This document shows positions 54,257-62,380 of a stretch of DNA of 64,000 nucleotides, piece by piece. How positions within the stretch are numbered: position 1 is the first letter of the stretch; every line of letters begins with the position of its first letter. A program made the translations under genes and the position numbers. This DNA comes from Akkermansia muciniphila (lineage in GTDB: Bacteria > Verrucomicrobiota > Verrucomicrobiia > Verrucomicrobiales > Akkermansiaceae): the NCBI GenBank assembly GCA_945890645.1, contig CAMDCV010000009.1:1-64000 (forward strand), written 5' to 3'. The notes under the pieces are model-generated. The model was not told where the DNA came from. It saw only the letters and a program-made list of their open reading frames with translations, and ran no database searches.

Positions 54257-54460
54257 AAAAATGGGTGGCAGCCCATGGAAATAAGCGTTTTTCATGCTTC
54301 CCTACCATCAGATGCCCTGCTTCGCTCTCTTGAGATAGCCGTGCCACCTGACTCATACCGGTAGGATGACCCATTTCCTGGCGTATGGTAATCTCCTTTG
54401 CCACTGTCGATTTTTTGGTTACAAAGAAAGATCCACTATAGACAATAGAAATGCTCTCAA
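54257..54460. repeat. ~200-bp direct repeat, copy 2
   Basis: Same orientation as copy 1 (51692-51897), with close similarity over the right 85 bases and weaker similarity to the left. It abuts the right 20-bp border repeat. Confidence 0.8.
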
Positions 54461-54480
54461 ACAAACGCAAGAATTTCCCG
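54461..54480. repeat. 20-bp direct repeat, right border of island
   Basis: Exact copy of 50907-50926. Here the sequence AAACGC...GCGTTT (54463-54486) can form a small hairpin that is damaged in the left copy. Confidence 0.8.
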
Positions 54481-54504
54481 CGTTTTTGCAGTTGCCTCCC
54501 TCAA

Positions 54505-54521
54505 TCACACCGTTAGTGTGA
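54505..54521 (+). promoter_or_regulatory. Hairpin over the symporter ribosome-binding region
   Basis: TCACAC (54505-54510) pairs with GTGTGA (54516-54521) around loop CGTTA. It ends 7 bases before the symporter ATG at 54529, just where a ribosome-binding site would be. It could limit translation, but the stem is short. Confidence 0.35.
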
Positions 54522-54528
54522 GTGCCTG

Positions 54529-55794
54529 ATGCAATTGCTTACACGTTGGCAAAAACTGCCGCTCTACTTGCGCACACTCATCGGCATGATCCTCGGTGCC
54601 GCCGTTGGGCTTTGGTTAGGCGTTGACGCGGCAGCTCTCGCCAAACCGGGTAGCATTCTTATGGGATTGCTGCAAATGCTTGCCGCACCCGTCGCATTTT
54701 TTGCGATTGTTCACGCACTGGCGGGCGCAAAAATCGAGAAGGGCAAAACGCCGCAATTGATCACGTTGCTTATCACCAATACGGTCATGGCAATTCTCAT
54801 CGGCTTGTTGATCGCCAATCTCATTCAACCAGGCAAACGCAAGGCCTTACAAGAGTCAGAGCGTATTGGTATCGAGCAACAGGCAGTGCAGTTGCAAGAT
54901 ACCATCAGCGAAGCAGGCAAAAGCGCGAAGGAAACACAAGTGATCGATAGTTTTTATCACATTCTCGAAAAACTGCCAAAAACTGTACTCGGTCCATTCA
55001 CGGATGGCAATGTGCTGGGAGTCATCATCCTCGCGATTTTGTTAGGCTTAGCGCTGCGCAAGGTGTCGCCTGATATTCATGCCACCACTACCACCGTGAA
55101 AGTGTTCATGGATGCCTTTCTCGCGATTCTTCATTGGGTGGTGCAACTGGTTCCTTTCATCGTCTTTGGCGTGGTTGCGGCCGAAGTCGGCAAAAATGGT
55201 TTATCTTCCTTCATCAGTCTCGTCTGGTTGATTGTCGCCGTCCTCGCTGCCTTAAGCCTGCAATTCCTTTACTATATGATTCGCGTCAGCTTGCAGTCAT
55301 GGGTGAGTCCCCGGCTCTTGATTCACCATTGTCGCGATGCTCTAGTAATGGCATTTTCCACCGCCAGCTCCACGGCTACCATGCCCGTCACTTATGAATG
55401 CCTGCGCGCCAATCTGAAACTGCGAAAACAGTCGGCGAATCTCGGTGCCTTGGTGGGCGCCAATTTCAACAATGATGGCACCGCATTGTATGAAGCCATG
55501 GCAGCTTTATTCATCGCACAACTCATCGGCGTTGAACTGGGATTAACCCAACAACTGGTCGTCGTCATCTGCGCTATGGCCGCCTCGATCGGTGCGGCGG
55601 GCATTCCCTCATCAGGCCTGCTCACCATGACACTGGTGTTGACCGCGGTCGGTCTACCGCTCGAATTCAGCCTGCTGTTGATTCCCATCGATTGGTTTCT
55701 CGATCGCTTCCGCACGATGATTAACGTCTGCGGCGATCTCTGTGTCGCGTGTGTTATCGATGGCAAGCACCCCGAGTCCGAACATTTACCCTAA
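54529..55794 (+). CDS. Dicarboxylate/amino acid:cation symporter (DAACS family)
   Basis: 421 residues with about eight membrane helices plus two re-entrant hairpins. Family motifs are FSTASSTATMPVTYE (HP1 serine-rich), FNNDGTALYEAMAALF (the NMDGT-type site), GAAGIPSSG (HP2) and DRFRTMINVCGD (the substrate-binding Asp/Arg/Asn block). It imports glutamate, aspartate or C4-dicarboxylates with Na+ or H+. The DRxRTxxNV-x-GD motif is complete. A long polar loop near residues 105-145 is unusual in length. Its upstream region is the island border. Confidence 0.9.
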   Translation: MQLLTRWQKLPLYLRTLIGMILGAAVGLWLGVDAAALAKPGSILMGLLQMLAAPVAFFAIVHALAGAKIEKGKTPQLITLLITNTVMAILIGLLIANLIQPGKRKALQESERIGIEQQAVQLQDTISEAGKSAKETQVIDSFYHILEKLPKTVLGPFTDGNVLGVIILAILLGLALRKVSPDIHATTTTVKVFMDAFLAILHWVVQLVPFIVFGVVAAEVGKNGLSSFISLVWLIVAVLAALSLQFLYYMIRVSLQSWVSPRLLIHHCRDALVMAFSTASSTATMPVTYECLRANLKLRKQSANLGALVGANFNNDGTALYEAMAALFIAQLIGVELGLTQQLVVVICAMAASIGAAGIPSSGLLTMTLVLTAVGLPLEFSLLLIPIDWFLDRFRTMINVCGDLCVACVIDGKHPESEHLP

Positions 55795-55803
55795 CGGAAA
55801 AAC

Positions 55804-56898
55804 TTACGCATTGCGGATTTCATCCATCACTTCCATACAGCGACGGTTCTGTTCCATCGTGCCGACGGAAATGCGCACCCACTCGGGTAGCATGTAGCTG
55901 CTCATCGCACGAAGGATGATGCCACGTTGCAGCATCTTGCGGAACAAGCCATCGCCATCGCCCACTTTCACCAGGATGAAGTTCGCCACGCTCGGCACAA
56001 ACTCCAAACCTCGCTCACGGAAGGCTTGATGATAAAACGCGAGCCCTTCGGTATTGACCGCTTTGGTTTTCTCCATGTGGCTGTCATCGGTCAGTGCGGC
56101 CAAGGCACCGGCTTGCGCGATGGCATTGACGTTGAATGGTTGCCGGGCTTTTTGCAAAATCGTGGCCAGCCCTTTCGGCGCGAGTCCATAGCCCACGCGC
56201 AAGGCAGCGAGGCCGTGGATTTTTGAGCAAGTGCGCAAGACACAGGCATTGCGACCTTCGCGCACATACTTGAGTGTATCTGGCGCATCATCGAGAAATT
56301 CATAATACGCTTCATCGAACACCGCGATCACATGCTCAGGCAGTCGATCCATAAAACGATCCAGCGCTTCCTGTCCGACCATCGTGCCGGTGGGATTGTT
56401 CGGATTCGCCACGAACACCAAACGCGTCTGTGGCGTGATCGCATCCGCCATCGCATCGAGATCATGCACAAAGCCCGGATCGGCGACTTTGATGTACTTC
56501 GCGCCAAACAAAGTGGCCATCAGTTTATAAACGACAAAGGCGTGCTCGGCAGCGATCAGCTCAGAATCGCGATTAAGGAAACTGTGGCACAGTAGCTCGA
56601 TAATTTCGTTAGAGCCATTGCCGAGGATGACATTTTCGCGTTCCAGAGAAAACTTTTCCGCAATCGCCGTGCGTAGCTTATAGCCGCCGCCATCAGGATA
56701 AATGTGTGCCTCCTCGAGTGCGGCACGCATCGCCTCTTTCGCTTTCGGTGAGGGGCCCAGTGGATTTTCGTTCGATGCCAACTTGATGATGTCTTCAGGG
56801 CGCAAGCCGAGCTCGCGAGCGGTTTCATCAATGGGTTTTCCTGGTTCGTAAGCGACAAGATCACAGACGAAGCGATTTGCATAATTTTCTACAGCCAT
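55804..56898 (-). CDS. hisC: Histidinol-phosphate aminotransferase
   Basis: 364 residues, class I PLP aminotransferase. Motifs are IIKLASNENPLGPSP, LGNGSNEIIELLCHSF, FVANPNNPTGT, VIAVFDEAYYEF and the PLP lysine in TCSKIHGLAALRVGYG. WVRISVGTMEQNRRCMEVM ends the domain. It forms histidinol phosphate in histidine synthesis; relatives can also act on aromatic amino acids. It is not in a his operon here. It converges on the symporter and is divergent from the second GntR/LacI-like regulator. Confidence 0.92.
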   Translation of the reverse strand: MAVENYANRFVCDLVAYEPGKPIDETARELGLRPEDIIKLASNENPLGPSPKAKEAMRAALEEAHIYPDGGGYKLRTAIAEKFSLERENVILGNGSNEIIELLCHSFLNRDSELIAAEHAFVVYKLMATLFGAKYIKVADPGFVHDLDAMADAITPQTRLVFVANPNNPTGTMVGQEALDRFMDRLPEHVIAVFDEAYYEFLDDAPDTLKYVREGRNACVLRTCSKIHGLAALRVGYGLAPKGLATILQKARQPFNVNAIAQAGALAALTDDSHMEKTKAVNTEGLAFYHQAFRERGLEFVPSVANFILVKVGDGDGLFRKMLQRGIILRAMSSYMLPEWVRISVGTMEQNRRCMEVMDEIRNA

Positions 56899-57007
56899 GG
56901 CGCGGGGAAGATTTCACCGTTAGTCGATACCGTCAACAACCGATTCCTTGCACTGTGCTGATTTTGGTCACAAATTTCCCTTATACTTACACAAATCGAA
57001 TCTTTTA

Positions 57008-57035
57008 TTGTCAAATCGAATGAAATCTGTACTAT
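57008..57035 (+). promoter_or_regulatory. Promoter of the second GntR/LacI-like regulator
   Basis: TTGTCA (57008-57013) and TACTAT (57030-57035) are 16 bases apart, both close to consensus. The predicted start near 57042 coincides with the first ATG (57044), so the message is either leaderless or starts at the next ATG (57083). TTGTCA and TGACAA (57038-57043) form an inverted repeat around the core promoter, a possible operator. Confidence 0.5.
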
Positions 57036-57043
57036 TCTGACAA

Positions 57044-58204
57044 ATGCAAGTCACACGCAAACGAAAAAAGCGCGCTAATCCGATGGCGAATCTCTCGCAG
57101 CACCTCGCCGGTCCCGTCGAAAAAGACAGCCGCGTGCTACAGGCAGAAATTGCACTGCGCCGCAATTTACGCGCCGGCAGTTGGGAAAAATATATGCCCG
57201 GTATCCGCACACTTGCGAATTCCTTCGGCGTCAGTCCGGCGACGATGGTCAAGGCCGTGGAACGTGTGCGCGGTGATGGCTGGATCAGTAATGAAGGAGC
57301 ACGATGCCGCTTCTCCATCCATCGCGATGTGATTTTAAAATCCAAGGGCAAGGAGCAAGTCTTGCGAACACTGTTGCTGCTCGCTCCGAAAAGCGGTCGC
57401 AATGAACCCGCGCGCGGCACATCACAAATCCTCCTCTATCTTTGGGAAATGCTAGCACCACATGGCTGGAGCATTCGATTCCACCTTGATGATTACGCCT
57501 CGGGTAAGCGCCGCCAAAAACAATGGGATGAACTAGTGGAGATGGAAAAACCGCAAGCTGTGTTAGCTGTGCTCGGCACACCGGCCATGGCGGCATGGGC
57601 GCGCGATGCGAAAATTCCGATTTTTTTCTGCGGTGGTGCACTGGAAGATTTCCCTGTTCCGATCGCGGGTATATCAACCGGCATGATGTTGGAAGAAGCT
57701 CTCGATCATTTGATCTCTCTCGGCCATCACAAGATCACGTTGCCTCTGTGCCAACGCGCCAAATCATTTTCCACCTCTCTGAAAAAATCGATGAGCCATC
57801 GCTTGATTCAAGCGAATTACGATTTCATCTCGGAACTCAACACTCCGACCTCAGACGAAAACACGCCTGCCGCATTCCGCATGTGCCTCGACCGCGCCTT
57901 TGCCGCAGGCCCACCCACTGCGATCGTCTGTGTTGAGTGGCGGGAATTCATGGCGACACTCTGCTACGTGAAAGACAAAGGATTGCGCGTGCCACAGGAC
58001 ATTTCATTGGTCTCGCTGAGCTTCGATCACACAGTTGATTGGTTGTCGCCATCACCCACTTGCTTCCAGTATCCTATTGAAAAACTGGCGGCCACGCTCT
58101 GCGACTGGCTGGAAGATATGTCGACTTATTATAACTACAATTTAAACGCGCAACTTCGCGGCATCTGGGTTAAAGGTGAAACCATTGCAGCACCACGCGA
58201 CTAA
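57044..58204 (+). CDS. GntR-HTH / LacI-type sensor transcriptional regulator
   Basis: 386 residues from the first ATG; 373 from ATG 57083. The N-terminal winged helix has YMPGIRTLANSFGVSPATMV and KAVERVRGDGWISNEG. The sensor domain follows with LGTPAMAAWARDAKIPIFFC, AGISTGMMLEEALDHLISLG and VPQDISLVSLSFDHTVDW. The architecture is the same as the regulator at 24050. It lies 15 bases before potA, so it may be co-transcribed with, and control, the transporter genes. The promoter position argues for the 57083 start or a leaderless message. Confidence 0.82.
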   Translation: MQVTRKRKKRANPMANLSQHLAGPVEKDSRVLQAEIALRRNLRAGSWEKYMPGIRTLANSFGVSPATMVKAVERVRGDGWISNEGARCRFSIHRDVILKSKGKEQVLRTLLLLAPKSGRNEPARGTSQILLYLWEMLAPHGWSIRFHLDDYASGKRRQKQWDELVEMEKPQAVLAVLGTPAMAAWARDAKIPIFFCGGALEDFPVPIAGISTGMMLEEALDHLISLGHHKITLPLCQRAKSFSTSLKKSMSHRLIQANYDFISELNTPTSDENTPAAFRMCLDRAFAAGPPTAIVCVEWREFMATLCYVKDKGLRVPQDISLVSLSFDHTVDWLSPSPTCFQYPIEKLAATLCDWLEDMSTYYNYNLNAQLRGIWVKGETIAAPRD

Positions 58205-58219
58205 CAACTTTCGTGCATC

Positions 58220-59374
58220 ATGTCGTTCCTGCGCTTCGAAAACATCCGTAAGTCCTTCGGAGACTTCCGCGCGGTGGATGACGTGACTTTATCCATTGAA
58301 AAGGGCCAAGTCTTCTCGCTACTCGGCCCGTCGGGCTGTGGCAAGACGACTTTGCTACGTATGGCCGCCGGCTTCGAGCAACCCGATAGCGGACGCATTT
58401 TTCTCGATGGCATTGATATCACCACGCTGCCGCCCGAACAACGCAAGGTGAATACGGTGTTTCAAAACTACGCGCTCTTCCCGCATCTCAATGTGCGGGA
58501 GAATATCGCCTTCGGCTTGAAGATGGCGCGGCACGGAAATGATTTTATCCGCAGTGAAGTGGATCGCATGCTCACTCTCGTCGATCTCGAAGAGCAAGCC
58601 GACAAACGCATCAGCCAAATCTCTGGTGGTCAGAAGCAACGTGTTGCCATCGCCCGTGCACTGGTGAATCGACCTCAGGTTCTTTTGTTAGACGAGCCCT
58701 TGGCCGCTCTCGATTTAAAATTGCGCCAACGCCTGTTGGTGGAACTTGATGCCATTCACGATGAAGTTGGCATCACGTTCCTCTACGTCACGCATGACCA
58801 AAGCGAGGCGATGTCGATCTCCGATCAGATCGCGGTGATGAACCATGGCCAAGTCCAACAAATCGGAACACCGAACGAGATTTACGAAACGCCGCGCAAT
58901 TCCTTTGTCGCCGCTTTCATTGGCGATACGAATTTTCTCACCGGCACCGTCGAGAACTCGCTTGAGGCAAATACATCGCTGGCCCGCATCGATGATGACA
59001 TCACAATCATCGTAGAAAACGACCGTCCCTTGCGCGCGGGCGACCCGATCCATCTCTCGCTGCGCCCCGAAAAAATCCAACTCACTCGAAGCGAACCGCC
59101 GACCGCGCCCCAACGCAACAGGCTCACCGGCATCATCGAAGATGCGATTTATTACGGCTCCCACACACGCTACTGGGTTCGCTGTAGCTCGCTTAAACTT
59201 TGCGCGGAAGTTCAACATCGGAAATTTTCGTTAGAGGAAAAAGCACCGCATTGGGGTGATACGGTGTGGATCCAATGGCAAGCGGAGGATGGCTTTTTAT
59301 TGCACTCCTACAATGCGGAAGATGAATCGTTGCTGACTCTGCCCGAGGAAGAACTCATCGAGGAAACGCCATGA
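58220..59374 (+). CDS. potA: Spermidine/putrescine-type ABC transporter ATP-binding protein
   Basis: 384 residues. Walker A is LGPSGCGKTTLLRM, signature ISGGQKQRVAIARAL, Walker B VLLLDEPLAALDLKLRQRLL, and the switch His is in LYVTHDQSEAMS. The C-terminal TOBE domain includes LSLRPEKIQL. This is the PotA/MalK-type family; GTPNEIYETPRNSFVAAFIG is typical of PotA. It energises uptake of polyamines or a related solute. ATGA couples it to the next gene, a permease. Confidence 0.9.
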   Translation: MSFLRFENIRKSFGDFRAVDDVTLSIEKGQVFSLLGPSGCGKTTLLRMAAGFEQPDSGRIFLDGIDITTLPPEQRKVNTVFQNYALFPHLNVRENIAFGLKMARHGNDFIRSEVDRMLTLVDLEEQADKRISQISGGQKQRVAIARALVNRPQVLLLDEPLAALDLKLRQRLLVELDAIHDEVGITFLYVTHDQSEAMSISDQIAVMNHGQVQQIGTPNEIYETPRNSFVAAFIGDTNFLTGTVENSLEANTSLARIDDDITIIVENDRPLRAGDPIHLSLRPEKIQLTRSEPPTAPQRNRLTGIIEDAIYYGSHTRYWVRCSSLKLCAEVQHRKFSLEEKAPHWGDTVWIQWQAEDGFLLHSYNAEDESLLTLPEEELIEETP

Positions 59375-60189
59375 AACTGCAGGAACTCCGCGCAACATTT
59401 CCCAGTCTGTTGTGGCTGCTCGTCTTTGTCGCAGTGCCGACCTGCTTGATTTTTTACATCGCCTTCAAGCCCGCCACTAGCAATGGAGGGATTGGTGCGG
59501 GATGGTCGCTCGATGCGATGAAAGCTCTCGCTGATCCGCATTTCCCCGCGATCATTGCCCGCACCTTATGGATCTCTTTTGTCACGACAGCTCTGTGTTT
59601 GTTGATTGCGTTACCTGTGGCATGGACCATGGCGCGCGCGAACCCGCAGTGGAAACAACGCCTGCTGTTACTCGTCGTAGTGCCGTTCTGGACGAACTTT
59701 TTGATCCGCGTTTTTGCGTGGAAACAAATCCTTCATGCTGAGGGCTTTCTCGCTACGCTGTTGAAAAAACTTCAGCTCATCGATTCCAATGCCATGCTGC
59801 TCTATCAACCTTCCACGGTGCTCTTGGTGAGCATCTATAGTTTCCTACCCTTCGCGATTTTACCTCTTTACGCGGCAGCAGAAAAATTCGACTTCAGTCT
59901 GCTCGATGCCGCGCGCGATCTCGGTGCTTCACGCGCCCGTGCGATCCGACAAGTTTTTTTACCAGGCATCCGCCAAGGCTTGCTTACAGCGGCGATCGTG
60001 GTGTTCATTCCGATGTTAGGCTCCTACATCATCCCCGACCTGGTCGGCGGGAAAGAAAGCGAGATGATCGGCAATAAAATCGCCCAGCGCAATTTTAACG
60101 ATCGCAACCTTCCCCAAGCTGCCGCTATCTCTGCAGCGCTGACGCTTGCTGTGCTGTTGCCCTTTGCGCTGCGCCGTCGCCGAAGTTAA
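59371..60189 (+). CDS. potB: ABC transporter permease, PotB-like
   Basis: 272 residues with about six membrane helices. FPSLLWLLVFVAVPTCLIFY starts helix 1, and the EAA-type loop is DAARDLGASRARAIRQVFLP. The topology and length match PotB. Its ATG overlaps the potA stop by 4 bases. The expected potC and potD genes do not follow: the next gene is on the opposite strand only 26 bases away. A second permease and a binding protein must lie elsewhere, or this system is incomplete. Confidence 0.88.
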   Translation: MKLQELRATFPSLLWLLVFVAVPTCLIFYIAFKPATSNGGIGAGWSLDAMKALADPHFPAIIARTLWISFVTTALCLLIALPVAWTMARANPQWKQRLLLLVVVPFWTNFLIRVFAWKQILHAEGFLATLLKKLQLIDSNAMLLYQPSTVLLVSIYSFLPFAILPLYAAAEKFDFSLLDAARDLGASRARAIRQVFLPGIRQGLLTAAIVVFIPMLGSYIIPDLVGGKESEMIGNKIAQRNFNDRNLPQAAAISAALTLAVLLPFALRRRRS

Positions 60190-60214
60190 ATGAGAGAAAA
60201 GCTTCTTTTTTCCC

Positions 60215-61687
60215 TTAATGCGCCAGCAGCTTTCTCGCATCGCGCAGTTTCCTTTTCTCCCGCACCGAAAGATTTGGATCCAGTAGACTCGCGAAAAAGT
60301 CACGACGATCTTCCATCTCCGCAGATCGCATGCGCTGCTTGGTGGCCGGGTCTGTCAAACTCCAATTGCGACCATCGGTGCGTAGGAAAGTCGAAAGTTT
60401 AGCCGCCTCTCCTTCGGCTCGTGGGGCAATGTGATAGAAACTCGTATTGGTATCACCACAGTGACAACCGCAACAACTTTGCAGCGAAATTTCGCGTCTT
60501 AACCGGTCATCGCTCATACCCCTGCCATCCCAATGTGTCGTCTCATCCTTAGCGACCGACACAAATCCACTTACGGGTGTCATCACGCGGCTAATAAGGA
60601 TTTGTTCAGGCAGACCCACCGCCCGCTTCACAGGTGTGATGCTCGGATCTCGATTCAATCGCACAGCTTCTAACCATTCAATCTGCGCTTTTTGCGCGTC
60701 GTTTTCCAGCCACTTCACCAAGTGACGGTTCACCGGATCGTTGCGTTCTAAAAATTCCTCGCGCGGGGAACTTTTTAACACCGCCGCACGTAACTCATTT
60801 CCCACATATTCAAATTCACGAAACTCCCGCAGGGCACCACCGACTCCATCATTGCTGCGCACGCGCAACAAGGGCATGCGCTCTTTTGTCAACCGCGCCA
60901 TGAGATGATCGACAACCGTTTGCGGCTTCTTCTCTTCCGCACCCGCCACCTTTTCCACGCCACGGTCAGTGAAACAACGCGTGAGTTTCTGAAGCTCATC
61001 CCGATACTCTTGATCAAAGTTTTTCCTCTTTCCCAGGGCATGCCACGCCATCGCCCAATCGAGCCTTGTCGCTTCATTATTCCCATCCAGACCATACTCA
61101 AAAATCAAAGTAAGCCCTTTCTCGAACGGCTTGCCTTGCTCATCTACCAGACAAAAAATCAACCGCGCCTCGCCATTTTCTCTCGTAGCTAGTGACGCCC
61201 CACCGGAGTAGTAAGCAGGCGACGCTGCATTCGCAGTAAACTCCGGTAAGGCCAAATCCATGCGGTTCACGATCGCTAACAAACGAAATGGCGCATTTCT
61301 CCATTGCGGCTTCCAGGCCTCACCCGAATCCTCTCGATAGCCATCACGATTCTGCCATGGAAGGATGATCGCCTCACGCAAGCCGCGCCGAGACTGCACC
61401 GGAACTTTGCCGCCCGCCGCCACTTGCCCCCCTGCCCAGAGTTGCAACCACTGCTCCACTTTCACCGGTGCTTCTTCACGGCCAAAGGCTTGCTCCACCA
61501 AATGTCCGAACGACCAAGCCCCCGGATAACGAGCTTCCGTCGCATCCACCACCTCCGGGGCGGTGATCAATAATTCCTTATCGATCACAATCGCATGATC
61601 CTGAAAATCCGCCGCCGTCACCGGCAGCCAACCCAGAGACAATAACACAAACAAACGAGCAGACTGGACTAACAAGAAATTTTTCAT
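60215..61687 (-). CDS. Exported protein with CxxCH-type motif, uncharacterised
   Basis: 490 residues from ATG 61687, with signal peptide (MKNFLLVQSARLFVLLSLGW, ending ...VTA). Conserved-looking segments are FRLLAIVNRMDLALPEF, ARLIFCLVDEQGKPFEKG, LTLIFEYGL and SCCGCHCGDTNTSFYHIAPR. The Cys/His cluster (CCGCHC) could bind metal, or heme through its C-x-x-C-H. I recall similar secreted proteins in myxobacteria without an assigned function. No catalytic pair is claimed. It converges on potB with 25 bases between the stops. Confidence 0.55.
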   Translation of the reverse strand: MKNFLLVQSARLFVLLSLGWLPVTAADFQDHAIVIDKELLITAPEVVDATEARYPGAWSFGHLVEQAFGREEAPVKVEQWLQLWAGGQVAAGGKVPVQSRRGLREAIILPWQNRDGYREDSGEAWKPQWRNAPFRLLAIVNRMDLALPEFTANAASPAYYSGGASLATRENGEARLIFCLVDEQGKPFEKGLTLIFEYGLDGNNEATRLDWAMAWHALGKRKNFDQEYRDELQKLTRCFTDRGVEKVAGAEEKKPQTVVDHLMARLTKERMPLLRVRSNDGVGGALREFREFEYVGNELRAAVLKSSPREEFLERNDPVNRHLVKWLENDAQKAQIEWLEAVRLNRDPSITPVKRAVGLPEQILISRVMTPVSGFVSVAKDETTHWDGRGMSDDRLRREISLQSCCGCHCGDTNTSFYHIAPRAEGEAAKLSTFLRTDGRNWSLTDPATKQRMRSAEMEDRRDFFASLLDPNLSVREKRKLRDARKLLAH

Positions 61688-61833
61688 CGTCAAATAGAAT
61701 GGTTCGAGGGATCGACTCTTTTCCCAGCACAGTTATTCAATCAATTCTCCAATAGGCGAAAATATTGTTAGGTTACCGTTTATTTCCCAAAACCCACAGT
61801 GTGACTCTCACTCTCTCTGATTTGTCACCCGAA

Positions 61834-62193
61834 TTACGGCGTTGTGATCGAAGTCATCAAATTGGACCATGGGAGAAATATGGCCGTCAATAAAAGGCCC
61901 AAGCCTAACCCTTGGAATAGCAGACTCAATGAGGCAAGGATCGCGCCCTTATGATTGCACCAAGCGAAAAAAATCGTTGATACCATCATTCCCAGAAAAA
62001 ATATCAACGTCGCTAGGGGGTATTGCGATAGAAAGCGCGACAACCCCGGGAGTTCCCCACCAAAATCTGCTAACATCTCCACAACTCGCCCTAACATCCC
62101 CACTAAAAAAAGTATCGGCAAAAACAATAGGATCGCTAATGCGGTCATGAGGCATTGGTAACGAATATCACGCACTGGCATTTCAGGATTCAT
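61834..62193 (-). CDS. Small membrane protein, unrecognised
   Basis: 119 residues with three hydrophobic helices: LMTALAILLFLPILFLVGML, LATLIFFLGMMVSTIFFAW and LASLSLLFQGLGLGLLLTAI. The LPGLSRFLSQYPLATLIFF segment is loosely like the membrane part of type II secretion F proteins, but the match is too weak to name. It is divergent from the TonB-dependent receptor. Confidence 0.5.
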   Translation of the reverse strand: MNPEMPVRDIRYQCLMTALAILLFLPILFLVGMLGRVVEMLADFGGELPGLSRFLSQYPLATLIFFLGMMVSTIFFAWCNHKGAILASLSLLFQGLGLGLLLTAIFLPWSNLMTSITTP

Positions 62194-62350
62194 CGTTCCG
62201 TTAGCCTGACTACACCCCAGAAAATGACAAGTCGGATGATGGAAAACGAATCGTCCACTCTCCCAAGAAAACTTTTAAACGGGAAAAACTCCTTGATTTA
62301 CTGAGGTTATAGCCGAATCAAAAACTTTTCTCTCACTTTTTTCTTGCCTT

Positions 62351-62369
62351 ATTGAGACTGAGTCTCAAT
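62351..62369 (+). promoter_or_regulatory. Perfect Fur-box-like palindrome
   Basis: ATTGAGACTGAGTCTCAAT is a 19-base palindrome (9+1+9) ending 11 bases before the receptor ATG. It matches the inverted-repeat form of Fur boxes (TTGAGAATGATTCTCAA-type) in most positions. Its place at the start of a TonB-dependent receptor supports iron repression. Other Fur-family regulators are possible. Confidence 0.7.
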
Positions 62370-62380
62370 ATCGCCTTGCC

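Larger units (their letters stand above)
54228..54528. other. Intergenic region with repeat copy 2 and a leader hairpin
   Basis: 301 bases between the exported protein and the symporter. 54257-54460 is the second copy of the ~200-bp repeat, followed at once by the 20-bp repeat (54461-54480), then a short hairpin (54505-54521) just before the symporter ATG. A reverse 71-codon frame (54255-54470) crosses it and is not called as a gene. Confidence 0.55.

Noticed and set aside
51692-54460. CRISPR-like arrangement
   Set aside because: Only two long, diverged repeats 2.5 kb apart; no short regular repeat-spacer units and no cas genes.
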